DNA from: Staphylotrichum longicolle
Taxonomy: Eukaryota > Ascomycota > Sordariomycetes > Sordariales > Chaetomiaceae
Length of the DNA stretch: 64,000 nt
Assembly (NCBI GenBank): GCA_019096155.1
Contig: JAHCVI010000006.1
Coordinates: 992,001-1,056,000, forward strand
Reading direction: 5' to 3'
The position numbers were made by a program, and so were the translations under genes. How positions within the stretch are numbered: the stretch's first letter is position 1; each line of letters begins with the position of its first letter. Shown one piece after another: positions 23,605 through 34,431 of the stretch. The notes beneath the pieces are model-generated. The model was not told the DNA's origin, made no database searches, and saw only the letters and a program-made list of their open reading frames with translations.

Positions 23605-23952
23605 TCAGTAAACCCACCATGCGCATCACACCCGTGTTCGTGTTTGGGAGCTTGGGGAAGGGGTACCAAGTTGGAACAAACACGGGGAACATTAGCAAGA
23701 TTTGCTTTTGAACCTGCTATTGCGAGCATGTACAGTACAAATGAGGACAAAAATCCCTCATTCACGCGAGCTCAGAAACTCCCATAGCAGAAGCCAGATA
23801 CCATTCTCAAACAGGCCCAAAACACAAGAGATGCAAGCCGACTAACGCCATAAATAAAAATTTGAAACTCAACAAACAATCCAACACCAGCGCTTACCTA
23901 CCTGAAGTGGGACATATCCCACGATATCTAGCAAAACTACCTAATAGGTTCC
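23605..23952. other. Intergenic between convergent genes
   Basis: AT-rich 3' flanks of the receptor gene and the OTU-like gene. It contains TACCTACCTG and AGGTTCCTCAGGTAA near 23901 and 23945, members of a recurrent intergenic motif. Confidence 0.5.
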
Positions 23953-26304
23953 TCAGGTAATCAACCAACTACCTCCGCCACCTCTCCGCCTCACAAACCC
24001 TTGCGACCCTCCACCCACCCAACTCCCACTCACGTCCGCGCAATCCACTCTGTGCCCATCAGCCCTTCTTAACAACCACAACCCCCCTCCCTCCTCCTCC
24101 TCCCCGCCAACACGCTCCCCCGCCCCCGCCAGCCGGCGCATCCGCACCGTCACCTTGGCCGCGAGCAGCGCGTCCACACACTGTGCCTTGGTCCAGCCCT
24201 CGACGGTCCTGGCGCTGCCCAGCCTCAGTCTCTGGCACCACGCCTTGAGACGGGCAACCTTGATGCCGTTGAGGAGGGACTTGGAGGCGGTGCGGAAGAA
24301 GGCCGGACCGGTGAAGGTTTGGGGTTGCGGTTGGGCGGCGGGGGCGGAGGATGAGGATGAAGCAGGGGCGGGGGCGGGTTGGGAGCCGGTTATGACGACG
24401 TCGTCGTCGTCTGAGGAGGAGGAGTCGATGATGTGGATTGTGGTTTTGGGTTGCGGTTGGGGCGGTGCTGGCGGTTGATGTTGTGCTGGCGGATGATGTG
24501 GTGCTGGTGGTTGTGGTGCTGCTGCTGACGATGCTCTTGTTGTTCGTGTTGCTCGTGCTGGGGCGGGGCTGGAGCCGGTGATGACGAGGTCCTCTTCGTC
24601 GTCACCTTGAATCTGGATAGCGGCAGGCTTGCGGGCGCTGCCGGACTGTATCATGGCGCCTGGAGCAGGGGATGGAGCAGGGGTGCTGCTGGGGGGTTGA
24701 GGGGTACCGCGCCGTCTTTTGGGCAGTGGGGATAATGATGAAGCCGTGGTGTCTGGTGCCGGTCGTTTGGTAACGGTGGTGGGGGGCGGACTAAGCGGTG
24801 TCGGACCGGCCATTGGGAGAGGACGAGGTGTTAGAGAGTCAGAGGCGTTGGTGGGCTGAAGCCCTGCGGGTGCTGCAGGTGCCCCAGGCCGGGCAGGTGT
24901 TGTCTGCTGGGATTGTGGCACAGACGAGGGTCCAGGCTGCGATGCCGGCTGGCTTCCATCTGGTGTGTACCCAACAGCTCGAACGACGTCCCCTGGCGCA
25001 AACGAAGGGCGAGGGAGGGGGGACGGGACTCCTTGGTTGCGCCAGTGGTGCCCTGGGCCATTCTTGACAAGACGGCGGCGTTCGCGAGTCACAAGCTTGT
25101 AACCCTTCGTATTCTGCAGTGTGATGCGAGGAAGCTTAAACTCTGAAGCGAGAAACTCGTTGGGGATCATGGGCTGGTAGTGGTTTCCGTGCTGCACAGG
25201 TCAGTTATTGTCACGAAGAAAAAGGTGTAGCGCAAAACTTACTGCGTAGCACAAAAAGACATGCCGATTGTTGTATGCTCCAAAAGTCTTTATGTCGTAG
25301 ACCTTGTCCTTCCAGTCAAAATTCTTCTTTGGGTCCTCGTTGTACTTGTACACGACCAAGAAAATTCCATACATGTCGGCAGTGAGATGGGAGAGGTCGT
25401 CGTTCGCCCAACAGCCCGGTATCAGGAGCTTCTCCCATAGATTTACTAAGATCTCGGCCTGATCGGCAGGGCCCGTCGCTTTTGTTTGTGTGCTGACCTG
25501 GTTCTCCCTTGCGTAGAAGGCGTGTCTGTGATGCCGCGGGTTCTTCAGAACCTCTTCCAGGAAATTGAGGTGCTCTGCTTTGACGCGTATCCAGTAGCTG
25601 GCGTTCCCGTACAGCAGCAAAGCAAGCGCCACCCAGTAGCACTGCCCATCTTCAATAAGCTTGCCGTGGTCCTGAATGCGAGACCAGTGGTTGGGATGCT
25701 TGATGAACACCACATTCTCCACCATGGGAAAGCCCTTGAACAAAACACGTTTGCCCCGGTATGAGGCAAGGTAGTGCACCCAATCCCGTCCCTCATACAT
25801 GGTGTCCTGATCCGTGCTGTCGGGGTCCCCCAGCTTGATCGCGGCATCCTCGTCAGGGAACTGGTTCACAAAGGATTCGCTGTATCCGATCCGGTGGCGG
25901 ATGCCGGGAATGTCCAACTTCGTGGTGAGGTCTGTGCCGGCAGGCTGCTTCTGGGCTGCCGAGTCGTCGTCCTCATCGTCATCATCATCGTCGATGACCT
26001 GGACCGTCGCCGGTTTTGCCAGGAGGCGTGACAAAAACCATGAGGACAGGGGTAGGGCTTTCTGGCGGAAGAGCGGAAGCAGTAGGCTGGGGCTGGCGCC
26101 TCCACGGAGATTGAGGCTCGAGCTTGCGCCATCTGAGTGGTTTGCCAGGTCACGGTTGTACAGAGGTATGGTCCACACAGGATACGCGGTTGGGTCCAAG
26201 AGCGGTTTGTCACGACGGATGGTCTCGAGTTCTCGATAAAAGAGAAGGTTTGCGAGCCAGTCACGCGTGGCGTCATCGGCTGAGTCGTAGAATGCCTGGG
26301 CCAT
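23953..26304 (-). CDS. OTU-like cysteine protease with SIM-like motifs and SAP-like segment
   Basis: Two exons (26304-25243 and 25191-23953) join across a 51-nt intron to 766 residues. The OTU-type catalytic pattern is split by the intron: EDGQCYW (Asp219, Cys222) in exon 1 and HGNHYQPM (His358) in exon 2. This supports a deubiquitinase-like cysteine peptidase. Outside the protease are short hydrophobic cores beside acidic runs, as in SUMO-interaction motifs: TVQVIDDDDDDEDD (about 100-114), DDEEDLVITGS (551-561), and IHIID followed by SSSSDDDDVVITGS (606-624). A basic PKRRR (about 511) may be a nuclear signal, and residues about 664-697 (VARLKAWCQRLRLG...KAQCVDALL) resemble a SAP DNA-binding helix pair. 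A nuclear role linking SUMO and ubiquitin is an inference. The first ATG in frame (MAQAFYD) is used. Confidence 0.72.
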
Positions 26305-27590
26305 TTTTCCGTTGGTAATGGCAAATGTGTTCTCCAATCAGGGGTTAAACAGTGTCCAGGACGGGGAGTTGGCATGGTGTGCAGTTGCGACGAGGTTCGC
26401 TGGTCGCAACACTTAAATCACCTTTGGTCGGTATTCAGACAAAGAGGCAACAATTGGGATTGAGCTCGAGTCTCCCTTGCAGTCTTGGTGCAGCCGCCCG
26501 AATCCGGAGACATCAAAGGGGTTCGGGAGCAAACGTCAAAGGCTCGAAGCTCGACACTGCAACCGCCTTTGTCTCAAAAACACCAGGGCTTGGCCCTTGG
26601 CGTGGAGTCGAGTCTGTGAAAGACTCTGGTTTTGCAACAGACTTTTAAAGTTGCACATGCGAATTGCTTTGGATTGATCATCTTTTTCCACGCGCGAATC
26701 ATTGTCAAGTATTAGAGTTGGGTTAAATCATTGTGATGGGGCGAAAGTGCCCCCGTCTGCATTCGTCCCTTTATAGTCCCAATCACGAATGAAGTACTGA
26801 GCCGCATCTGGGTGCTACCTCTGTGACAATCCGCCTCGGCGAGGTAAACTCGCCCACTTGCCTCGGTCAAGGCTGCAGTACAGAGTCAGTCGACGACTGA
26901 ACCAGTTGAACCTTTTTAATTTCAGCAGCATGGCTCTGCCCCCGTCTCGCATTGATGCATAGCTCGGGAACACGCCCATGGTAACCCTCCTTGAAGGTGT
27001 CATTTAGTTGGTTACATAACATTCTCACACTCTTGAAAGCATACGAGGCACCAGGACAACGGAATTGATTGCCACCGAGCAGCGGTCCAGGGTTTTGGAA
27101 AGGGGGGGATGTCGGTGGTTCAGGCCCAACGTGCCAACCGGTCTTCCTATCCTGCGCGTGACACACTCGCGTTCCGACACAGGACCGAGTGTTCGACAAG
27201 CTTGCCGACCCCGCAAGCTGCATGAGGGGTCACCACGATCAACTCACTGCCTCTTGTTGCACGTGTAGATCTATGCGGCCCAGGACTGAGGGGCGACTCC
27301 AAGTGGGGAAGCCAGGGGAAGCTTCCTGGTAACTTAAGGGATCCCGGACCACTGAGTAAGTGGTCCTCGATCCTGCCAGTTCGAATCACAGCATCCGATT
27401 CCCCCTAAATGTGGATGCAAGTGGCCATGACCAGTTGTACAGAGACCCTTTGACATAAAATTCTCGCGTGAGCGTCGATGCAACTACCTCCCAATTCTAT
27501 CTTCAACTTACCGGTGCTCTGGATTGGGATCACAGTTGACGATTCATCTTAACCCAGTATTCTTGAGGTCTTGATTTCAGATTCTTCTTC
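26305..27590. other. Intergenic, about 1.3 kb
   Basis: Divergent promoter region between the OTU-like gene (minus) and the CoA-transferase gene (plus). Two neighbouring hairpins lie at 27312-27366; otherwise I see only short shadow ORFs. Confidence 0.5.
27312..27366. other. Two adjacent hairpins
   Basis: CCAGGGGAAGCTTCCTGG (27312-27329) is near-palindromic. GGACCACT (27346-27353) pairs perfectly with AGTGGTCC (27359-27366) around a 5-nt loop. A GTTCGAATC box follows at about 27379. The layout faintly recalls a tRNA, but the T-arm and acceptor stem cannot be formed. Confidence 0.4.
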
Positions 27591-29674
27591 ATGATGGCGA
27601 CGCAGTACTCAATCCCCTCAGAGTCCAGAAAGCTGCTTCTGGACGGCATCCTCGCAAACCCATTGATTGAAAAGAACCTCCCCGCTGGCGCTGCGGAGGC
27701 CGCTGGAAAGGTGTCGTTCGTGGGTAGCGATGCTCCAAGCTTACCGGTCAACTGGCGCTTTGCAGAGAGCATTTCTGCACTCAAGGGCTATGAAGCCACT
27801 GTGCTAAACGTACTTCTCAAGAAGAAGTACGGCGTTGATCCTGTCCCAGTGACGATTGATACGTAAGAAACTCCCTGAGCCTCTACTCCTGCATGTACTC
27901 TCACAACTAACGTGTCCATACACTGCCAGGGACCATTCTCAGCTCTTTATCATGTCCAGTTTGCTCTGCGCACTTGACCCAGCCGGCCTCAAGCTCTCTG
28001 CAGGCTCGCTCATGCAACCCTCTGGAAGAGCAGAGTTGGAAAAGTACTTCCCTTCGTGGGACAAGTCCAACAGTGTAGGGAGCTGGTACGGGATTGCTGC
28101 GACCAACATTTTCAAGACAAAGGATGGGAAGTTCTTCCACCTTCACGGTAAGATATGCTTGGGCGGAATTTTGACCGGGGGAAGAAGAACCTCAAACTAA
28201 CCGCTGAACTCTATTCCGCCGTGCCGGTTAGGCTCCATGAACCCCGAGCCGACACTCAAATCCCTTGGCCTGCCACCAGACATGGACTTCGCCACCCCAG
28301 ACGAAGCCAACACCTACATCCAGAACGCCGTCGCCAGTCACACAGCCGCGGAGCTCCAAGCCCTCGCCGATTCGCACAAACAAGCAGGCACCATCTGCTG
28401 GACAACCGAAGAGTTCCAAGCCAGCGAGCACGGCAAAGCCAACGCGTCCACCGGCCTCTTTGAACTCGAGGCCGTCCCCAACCCTGCCCAGAAGCCCAGC
28501 TGGTGGACCCCGGACCCGCGCACCTCGCCCGCCCGGCCGCTCGCGGGCCTCAAAGTCGTCGACATGACGCGCGTCATCGCCGGCCCCGCCATCACGCGCG
28601 GCCTCGCCGAGTTCGGGGCCAGCGTCATGCGCATCACGGCGCGCCACCTGCCCGACATGTCGCTGCTGCACCCGGACCTGAACCACGGCAAGTGGAACGT
28701 GTGCCTCGACCTGCGGGACGAGGCCGACAGGCGGGAGCTGCGGGAGCTGATTCTCGGCGCGGACGTCTTCGTGCAGGGCTACCGGCCGGGCGTGCTGGAC
28801 AAGTACGGGTTTGGCGAGGACGATGTGATCAAGATGTGCGAGGCCCGCGGGAGGGGGATCGTGTATTGTGCGGAGAACTGCTATGGATGGCGCGGGCCGT
28901 GGATGGGGAGGTCGGGGTGGCAGCAGATCAGTGATGCGGTGAGGATATATGCCCCTTAACGCTGACTGGATATTTTGCTGATGTTGAGATGCAGTGTTGC
29001 GGTGTCTCGTATGAGTTTGGCAGGGCAATGGGCTACGACGAGCCTGTCACCCCTGTGTTTCCCAACTCGGATTACTGGTAGGTCGCCATGGGTGGTGGCG
29101 TGATCAGCGTTGTTCTGACAAACAGCAGCACCGGAGTATCTGGAGTGGTAGGGATTATCACGGCGCTGCTTCGCCAGGCTGAGAAGGGAGGCTCGTACAA
29201 GGTCAAGGTCAGTGCCTAGCCCTTTGCCTTGATTCGTGAGGAAACGAAAAGACTGTAGAATTTGCTAAAAACGATGTACAGGCTGCTCTCAACTACTACT
29301 CCCAGTGGCTTGTTCGCAGCTGCGGCATGTACCCCCCGGAGGTGTGGCAGGACGTGTGGCGGCGCAACGGCTCACCCGTCTTCCGGCATCATCACAACAT
29401 GCAACACCTCTTGCCGAGGGTTATTGGGGCAGTCCAGAAGAGCAGCGCCAGCAAGCTCTTCAAGGAACAATTCTTTACCCAGTACTTTGTCAAGTCTCTA
29501 GGCAAAGAGATCCGCATCGTGGCCCCGGTCCTGCAGTTCCCCAACCAGGAGGTCAAGCCCGGGTTTGATGTTGGGACCCGGACAAACGGCGTGGACGAGG
29601 CGAGGTGGCCAGAGGACCTCAGCGTCGAGAAAATTGAGGGAGGTAGTGGCACATTGCTACGACCCAACATTTAG
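27591..29674 (+). CDS. Class III CoA-transferase (CaiB/BaiF family)
   Basis: Six exons (27591-27862, 27930-28147, 28232-28938, 28995-29077, 29126-29207, 29282-29674) join in frame to 584 residues. The hallmark LAGLKVVDMTRVIAGPAITRGLAEFGASV (about 267-295) is the Rossmann start of the family; DLNHGKWNVCLDLRDE and the DVFVQGYRPGVLDKYGFGEDD segment follow. The preceding ~260 residues (WRFAESISALKGYEATVLN, TIDTDHSQLF) are the N-terminal lobe usual in fungal members. Such enzymes move CoA between carboxylic acids or racemise 2-methylacyl-CoAs, so this one probably activates an organic acid for breakdown. It lies beside a bZIP regulator and an AtuA-type gene, which suggests a common acyl-CoA pathway. 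No targeting peptide or membrane segment is clear. The exact substrate is unknown. Confidence 0.92.
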
Positions 29675-29738
29675 AGACACATCCTCAGCATCAGTTGAGG
29701 GTTTATAATACACCAGCAGAAGTCTCTGTCAATGTCAT

Positions 29739-31146
29739 TCATTCCAAGGCAACCTGGAAGCGTATCGAGTCAACGTCCAACCCGTCCACAATCGCGGGAT
29801 ACCGCGTCATGAGCTCGTCCGTTAGGCCCCATCCCTCAATCCTCGTGAACGTGTCGTAAAACTCAGGCAGGATCCGAAATTGCCCATCCTCGCCGGGCTC
29901 GAGAAAGTTCTTGCCCCACGCCCAGCGCACTTTGATGCAACAAGTGAATAGCGCAAATGCATCAGCGAGGTCATATCGGTGCTGCTTGTTGATCATGTTG
30001 GCCCGCAGGCCAGGCCACCACAGCAGGTCGATAAAGTAAGGGTGCTTTTTCTGCAGCTGCTCCTGGACGGGGAGCTGCCACGGCTGCAGGTGCGAGTAAG
30101 CGGCTTGGGTTGGGCAGATCATCCACTTGATGAAGTGATAGCACAGCCAGCCCCCGGCCAGTCGCTCGGGGTCCCGGCAGGGCCATTTCCGGCCAGCTTC
30201 ATGTATCACGTTGGCGAGGAAGTTGGTTTTCGACCCGTAAAGCAGCTCGAGTGGCGCTGGAGACTCGGGAGATGCCTTGACAAGGTCTGGTCTCTGCAGC
30301 CAAAGCCGAAAGCAATCGGTCATGATGACATCCCCATCCTCGTGGTAGGGTGTCACCTTCCAGCGGGGAATGGAAGAATCCGTCGGCAAACAGGGCTGTA
30401 GCGATGCGGTCCCTTCTGGGCTGCGTCGACTAAACTCCATCATGGTCTGGGCCGCTGACTCGGCCTCGGATATCACCGCGGCAGGCGGGTGCAGGGGCAG
30501 CTTGTCGAAATCCAGCACTGTCCAAAAAAGCCTCGGCAGAGCGCGTGGTCCTGGGGGAGGGGTTTCTTCGGGATCCCACGAGGCAACCATGTGCCGAATT
30601 GCATCCTGGCGCGTGCGGAGTACCTGTTTTTTCCCAAGACAGGCCATCACAAATGCGGCCGTACTTCCGCACTTTGTCATCGAGCAGCACTAGGCGCTGC
30701 TCGAGCTCCTGGATGCGCTCCAGGCGCTTGGTGCGCAGGTTCTGCTGCGCCCGCCGATCCCGCTCGCGCTTTTTGTCGAGAGAGCCAACTGACTTGCGGG
30801 GACGAGTCTTGCTTCGGGGGCCCGGCACCGCGGGGACTGCACTGTAGCTGCAATTGCCTGGCCATCCATCCCGGAAAGGCAAAGGCAAATCATCTTGAGG
30901 TGATGGTGGGACGGTAGACCAAGACCTCTGCAGCTGACGTGGTGACAATGGTATGGGATGTGTGGTTGTTGTCCTTGAACGAGTCAGCGGCCATTTGTAT
31001 TGCAATGGCCTAGTCTTCAATGCGATGCCTGGACTTCGTATGCTTCGTATGTGGAGCAGCGTGCCATGTGAAAGGATCCGAACAGTCCGAGAGGAGAAAC
31101 CCGATCGTCCACCCAACCCACAATGGGGTTCATGTGCGGGGTGCAT
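29739..31146 (-). CDS. bZIP transcription factor with DUF3425-type C-terminus
   Basis: The N-terminal reading frame from 31146 carries a bZIP: basic region KKRERDRRAQQNLRTKRLERI followed by the zipper start QELEQRLVLLDDKV. The C-terminal frame to 29739 carries the segment typical of DUF3425 bZIPs (PYFIDLLWWPGLRANMI, ADAFALFTCCIKVRWAWGKNF, GWGLTDELMTRYP). The frames can be joined by a 49-nt intron (donor GTGCGG right after DDK, acceptor AACAG just before VLRTRQ), but the donor is weak and a frame break cannot be excluded. The real start may lie further downstream or in an upstream exon, because the first ~80 residues look unconserved. The gene is convergent with the CoA-transferase gene and divergent from the AtuA gene, which fits a local pathway regulator. 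Confidence 0.75.
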
Positions 31147-31599
31147 TAGTGGGTGGTTTGCTTGGCAAGCAAGCCAGTTATCGAGCTAGGATTCCACTAC
31201 ATCCTCTTGAATTCCCCAGGGCCTGTGGAGAGGGGATAGGCTCGCCCCACCCCTAGCACCGCTGACTCGTCCCTCGCCTAGCCCCTTTAGCCCCTGAGCC
31301 ACTCCGTCATGCACGTGCTCCACACCACTTATTCGTTCCATATCATCGGCCTGGTAGTTGGAGGTGTTTCCAACTATGAGAAGGACGACACTTCGGCAGG
31401 GCGGAAAGGTATAGCTTACGTATCGCCTCGTGGAAGCATTCAAGTTACTGGTGTGATGAAGACACCTCCGTATGCCCGAGATACAGTTGCAAGGGATACA
31501 TTCATAAGAAAGTAAACGACGCCCAGTCCCTTCCCCGATATCAGGACTCCAAACAAACCCTCTCTCCGCACACCGTTACCGCGCTCTCCTCCAGTCACC
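31147..31599. promoter_or_regulatory. Shared divergent promoter of the bZIP and AtuA genes
   Basis: A 453-bp region between two head-to-head genes. It holds TGACTCG (31263-31269), which matches 6 of 7 bases of the AP-1/Gcn4 site; TTACGTAT (31416-31423), which matches 7 of 8 bases of a Yap-type bZIP site; and a perfect CACGTG (31312-31317). This is consistent with control by a bZIP protein, possibly the adjacent one. The site calls are by eye and such short motifs occur by chance. Confidence 0.45.
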
Positions 31600-33697
31600 A
31601 TGACGAAACAGCCTGTCCGCATCGCCAATTGCTCGGGGGCCATGAGTAAGGGGACTCTGCTGTCCTCGTCAAAGGAGTTGAGGCTGAAGGGTTCGTGTGT
31701 CAACAGGCGACCCGGGCGACCACATGTACAACCAAGCCAAGTACGGTCCGGTCGACTTCATCACGGGCGACTACCTCGCCGGTGAGTTTCGATGACTCCG
31801 CAGTTTTGTCGTGCGACCCAACGCTGACACTTCATTCTGAGAGATCAACATCGCGAATGATGCCGAGGCCTACCGAAATGGGCAACACCCCGGCTGGGTC
31901 TCGACGGCGTGGGACGGTCTCAGCAAATCTCTCGACATCCTCAACGAGAAGAGGATCAAGGTCATAATTAACGGAGGATGCCTCAATCCGCGCGGACTCG
32001 CCGAGAAGACTCATGATCTGGTATGATGCATACCGTCTGCAAAAGCGTGATGCTCTTGAGGGTTCATCGGCTAACAAATTGGATCGTAGGTGAAAGGGAA
32101 GAAGCTGAATCTGAGGGTGGCCTACGTTGAGGGCGACGACTTGCTCCCTCGAGTTCATGAGCTCATCAGCAAACAACAGCGTCTCAAGCATTTGGATGCA
32201 GAGAACCCTCAAGTTACCCTCGCCGAGGGCACCAAAGAGTTTTTGAACAACCCCGGGAGCAGCAACATCATATCCGCAAACGCATACCTAGGCATGCGTG
32301 CCATCAAGCGCGGCCTGGAGGAGGGAGCAGACATTATCATCTGCGGCCGTGTTGCAGACGCCTCACCTGTCATGGCCGCTGCAGCCTGGTGGCATGGCTG
32401 GCCAGACTCGGCGTACGACGAGCTTGCCGGGTCTTTGATCGCAGGCCATTTGATCGAATGCTCGACATACGTCACCGGCGCCAACTTTGCCGGGTTCGAC
32501 AAGTACGACATCAAAGATCTCCTGAACCTAGGCTTGCCGATTGCCGAGATTGACTCCAAAGGGGAATGTGTCATCACCAAGCACGAGGCTCTGCCGGGCA
32601 TTGTCACCGAGGACACGGTCAAGTGCCAGCTCTTGTACGAGCTCCAGGGCAATATCTACCTGAACAGCGATGTGAAGGCCGATATCACTCACGTCCAAGT
32701 CAAGGAACAGTCCAAGAACCGTGTTCATGTGGGTGGTGCCAAGGGCTACCCTCCACCTCCAACCACGAAGCTGGCCATCTTCTACAAAGGGGGGTTCCAG
32801 TGCGAGGCCACCATCAACGCAACCGGTTACGCCACAGCAAAGAAGTACGAACTTCAAGAGGCTCAGCTCCGCTCCAAGCTGCAGGAATGGGGCCTGCTCG
32901 AGCAGTTCGATGTGCTCGACTTCCAGCAGATTGGCCTTCCTGCAGGGAACCCACGGTGCCAGCTCGAGTCGACGACGTCTCTTCGCATCTTTGCACAGGC
33001 AAAGGACGCTGCTACGGTGGGCAAGCTCGCACTGGCGTGGATGTACAATGGAATGGCACACTTTGCAGGTGGGTTAAAGCCGTGATGTACTGGGCCTTTG
33101 CTGACACGTTGGTCAGGGATGCACAGCACTCTCGACATGCGCCAGCTGCGGCCGATTCCCTTCAACGCCTTCTACCCAGCAATTGTCGAGCAAAGCGAGC
33201 TAGAAGAGAGCATCAACCTCATCGACCCCTCTACCCAAGAAGTGAAGAAGCATGTCGTCGGTCCGCCGCACAAGACTGAACCCCTCGCCGCCCGTGACAG
33301 CTTCGAGACGTCCAACCCGGTCGACCTGGCCAGCTTTGGCCCCACGATCAACCGCCCACTCGGCGTCATCGCACTCGCACGGTCAGGCGATAAGGGCGCC
33401 AACGTCAACATCGGCATCTTCGTGCACACGGACGAGGAGTGGGACTGGTTGCGCTCGTTCATGACCCGCAGCAAAATGCAGGAGCTCATGGGCACCGACT
33501 GGAGGGACTGGTATTTTGTCGAGCGCGTCGAGATGCCGCTCATCAAGGCCGTGCATTTCGTTGTGTACGGCCCGTTGGGTCGGGGAGTCAGCAGCTCGCG
33601 TCTGCTCGACTCGCTGGGCAAGGGGTTCGCCGAGTTTATCCGCGCGGTGCATGTCCCCATTCCGAAGAGATTCTTGCGTCTCGAAAGTCGGATATAG
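31600..33697 (+). CDS. AtuA-family protein (DUF1446), acyclic terpene/acyl-CoA catabolism type
   Basis: Five exons (31600-31645, 31707-31781, 31842-32020, 32090-33068, 33117-33697) join in frame to 619 residues. The start MTKQPVRIANCSGAM, then DPGDHMYNQAKYGPVDFITGDYLAE, is the family's conserved N-terminus. GADIIICGRVADASPVMAAAAWWHGW and HLIECSTYVTGANF follow, typical of the AtuA core. The C-terminal part (PLGVIALARSGDKGANVNIGIF) is the ferredoxin-fold AtuA-like domain. Pseudomonas AtuA belongs to the citronellol/geraniol (acyclic terpene) pathway, where its biochemical role is not settled; in fungi the family is common and mostly uncharacterised. The neighbouring CoA-transferase and shared bZIP promoter support a role in breaking down a branched acid or terpenoid. 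No acyl-CoA carboxylase or dehydrogenase is in this window. Confidence 0.93.
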
Positions 33698-34431
33698 ACA
33701 ATCGCCGTTGCTGGATTTTGGGAGAAGCAGGGTACTATTCTAGAACCTGAGGTAAAGATTAGGTAGTGACCAAGCAGTAATAGAAGAGGGCTAAACCGCC
33801 GCAACTTGTAGGATGGAAATCGTGCATCTTTGGCTCTCCCGTGTATCCCCATGTACCTACCTTATTAATGTTTTCAGATCTCCGTATCTCTCGTGGCTCA
33901 GTCACAACTCGATATGGTCTGGGCCTCCGTGATGAACGAGCATCAACACATGATAAAACCGGCGAAGTCAATCGTGCACATTGTTTGCGATCCACTCGGG
34001 CAGAGTAATTTCCTTTACCTCTCGTTTATACATACAGTTAATCTGAGGTTGGCAAAGAAATCATTTAAATGCACGACCCGAAAAAACAAATCGGCGCCCA
34101 GAAACGACCAGGGAGTTCGGTACCTAGGTACGTCTCGCTTGTCTCGGAGAGCTGACCAAGTCACAGAGAGCCCGAGAACCAGGACGTGAACCTCAGAAAC
34201 ACCTCATGTTATGCTCGGTCAGATTATGAAACGAAGTACGTGGTATCATTGCAAAAATGTTCAACTCTAAACCCTTGCCTCAAAACTTCCAAAAGCCCTC
34301 ACCCTTCGCAATTAAATCCTCCTAAGACCCCCGTACCAGCAGACTCGCTCTGATATCCGGCCAAAGAAAAGAAAAAGAATGGGGATCTGTTACATGTTGC
34401 GAACAAACGGTACATCTGAGGAGAAACCCTT
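33698..34431. other. Intergenic between convergent genes
   Basis: No gene seen. It contains GGTACCTAGGTACG at about 34119-34132 and TGTACCTACCTTA at about 33850, clear copies of the recurrent palindromic motif. Confidence 0.5.

Noticed and set aside
27330..27410. Possible tRNA gene around the GTTCGAATC box
   Set aside because: The five pairs of the T-arm do not form and there is no matching acceptor stem; the anticodon-like hairpin has 8 pairs.
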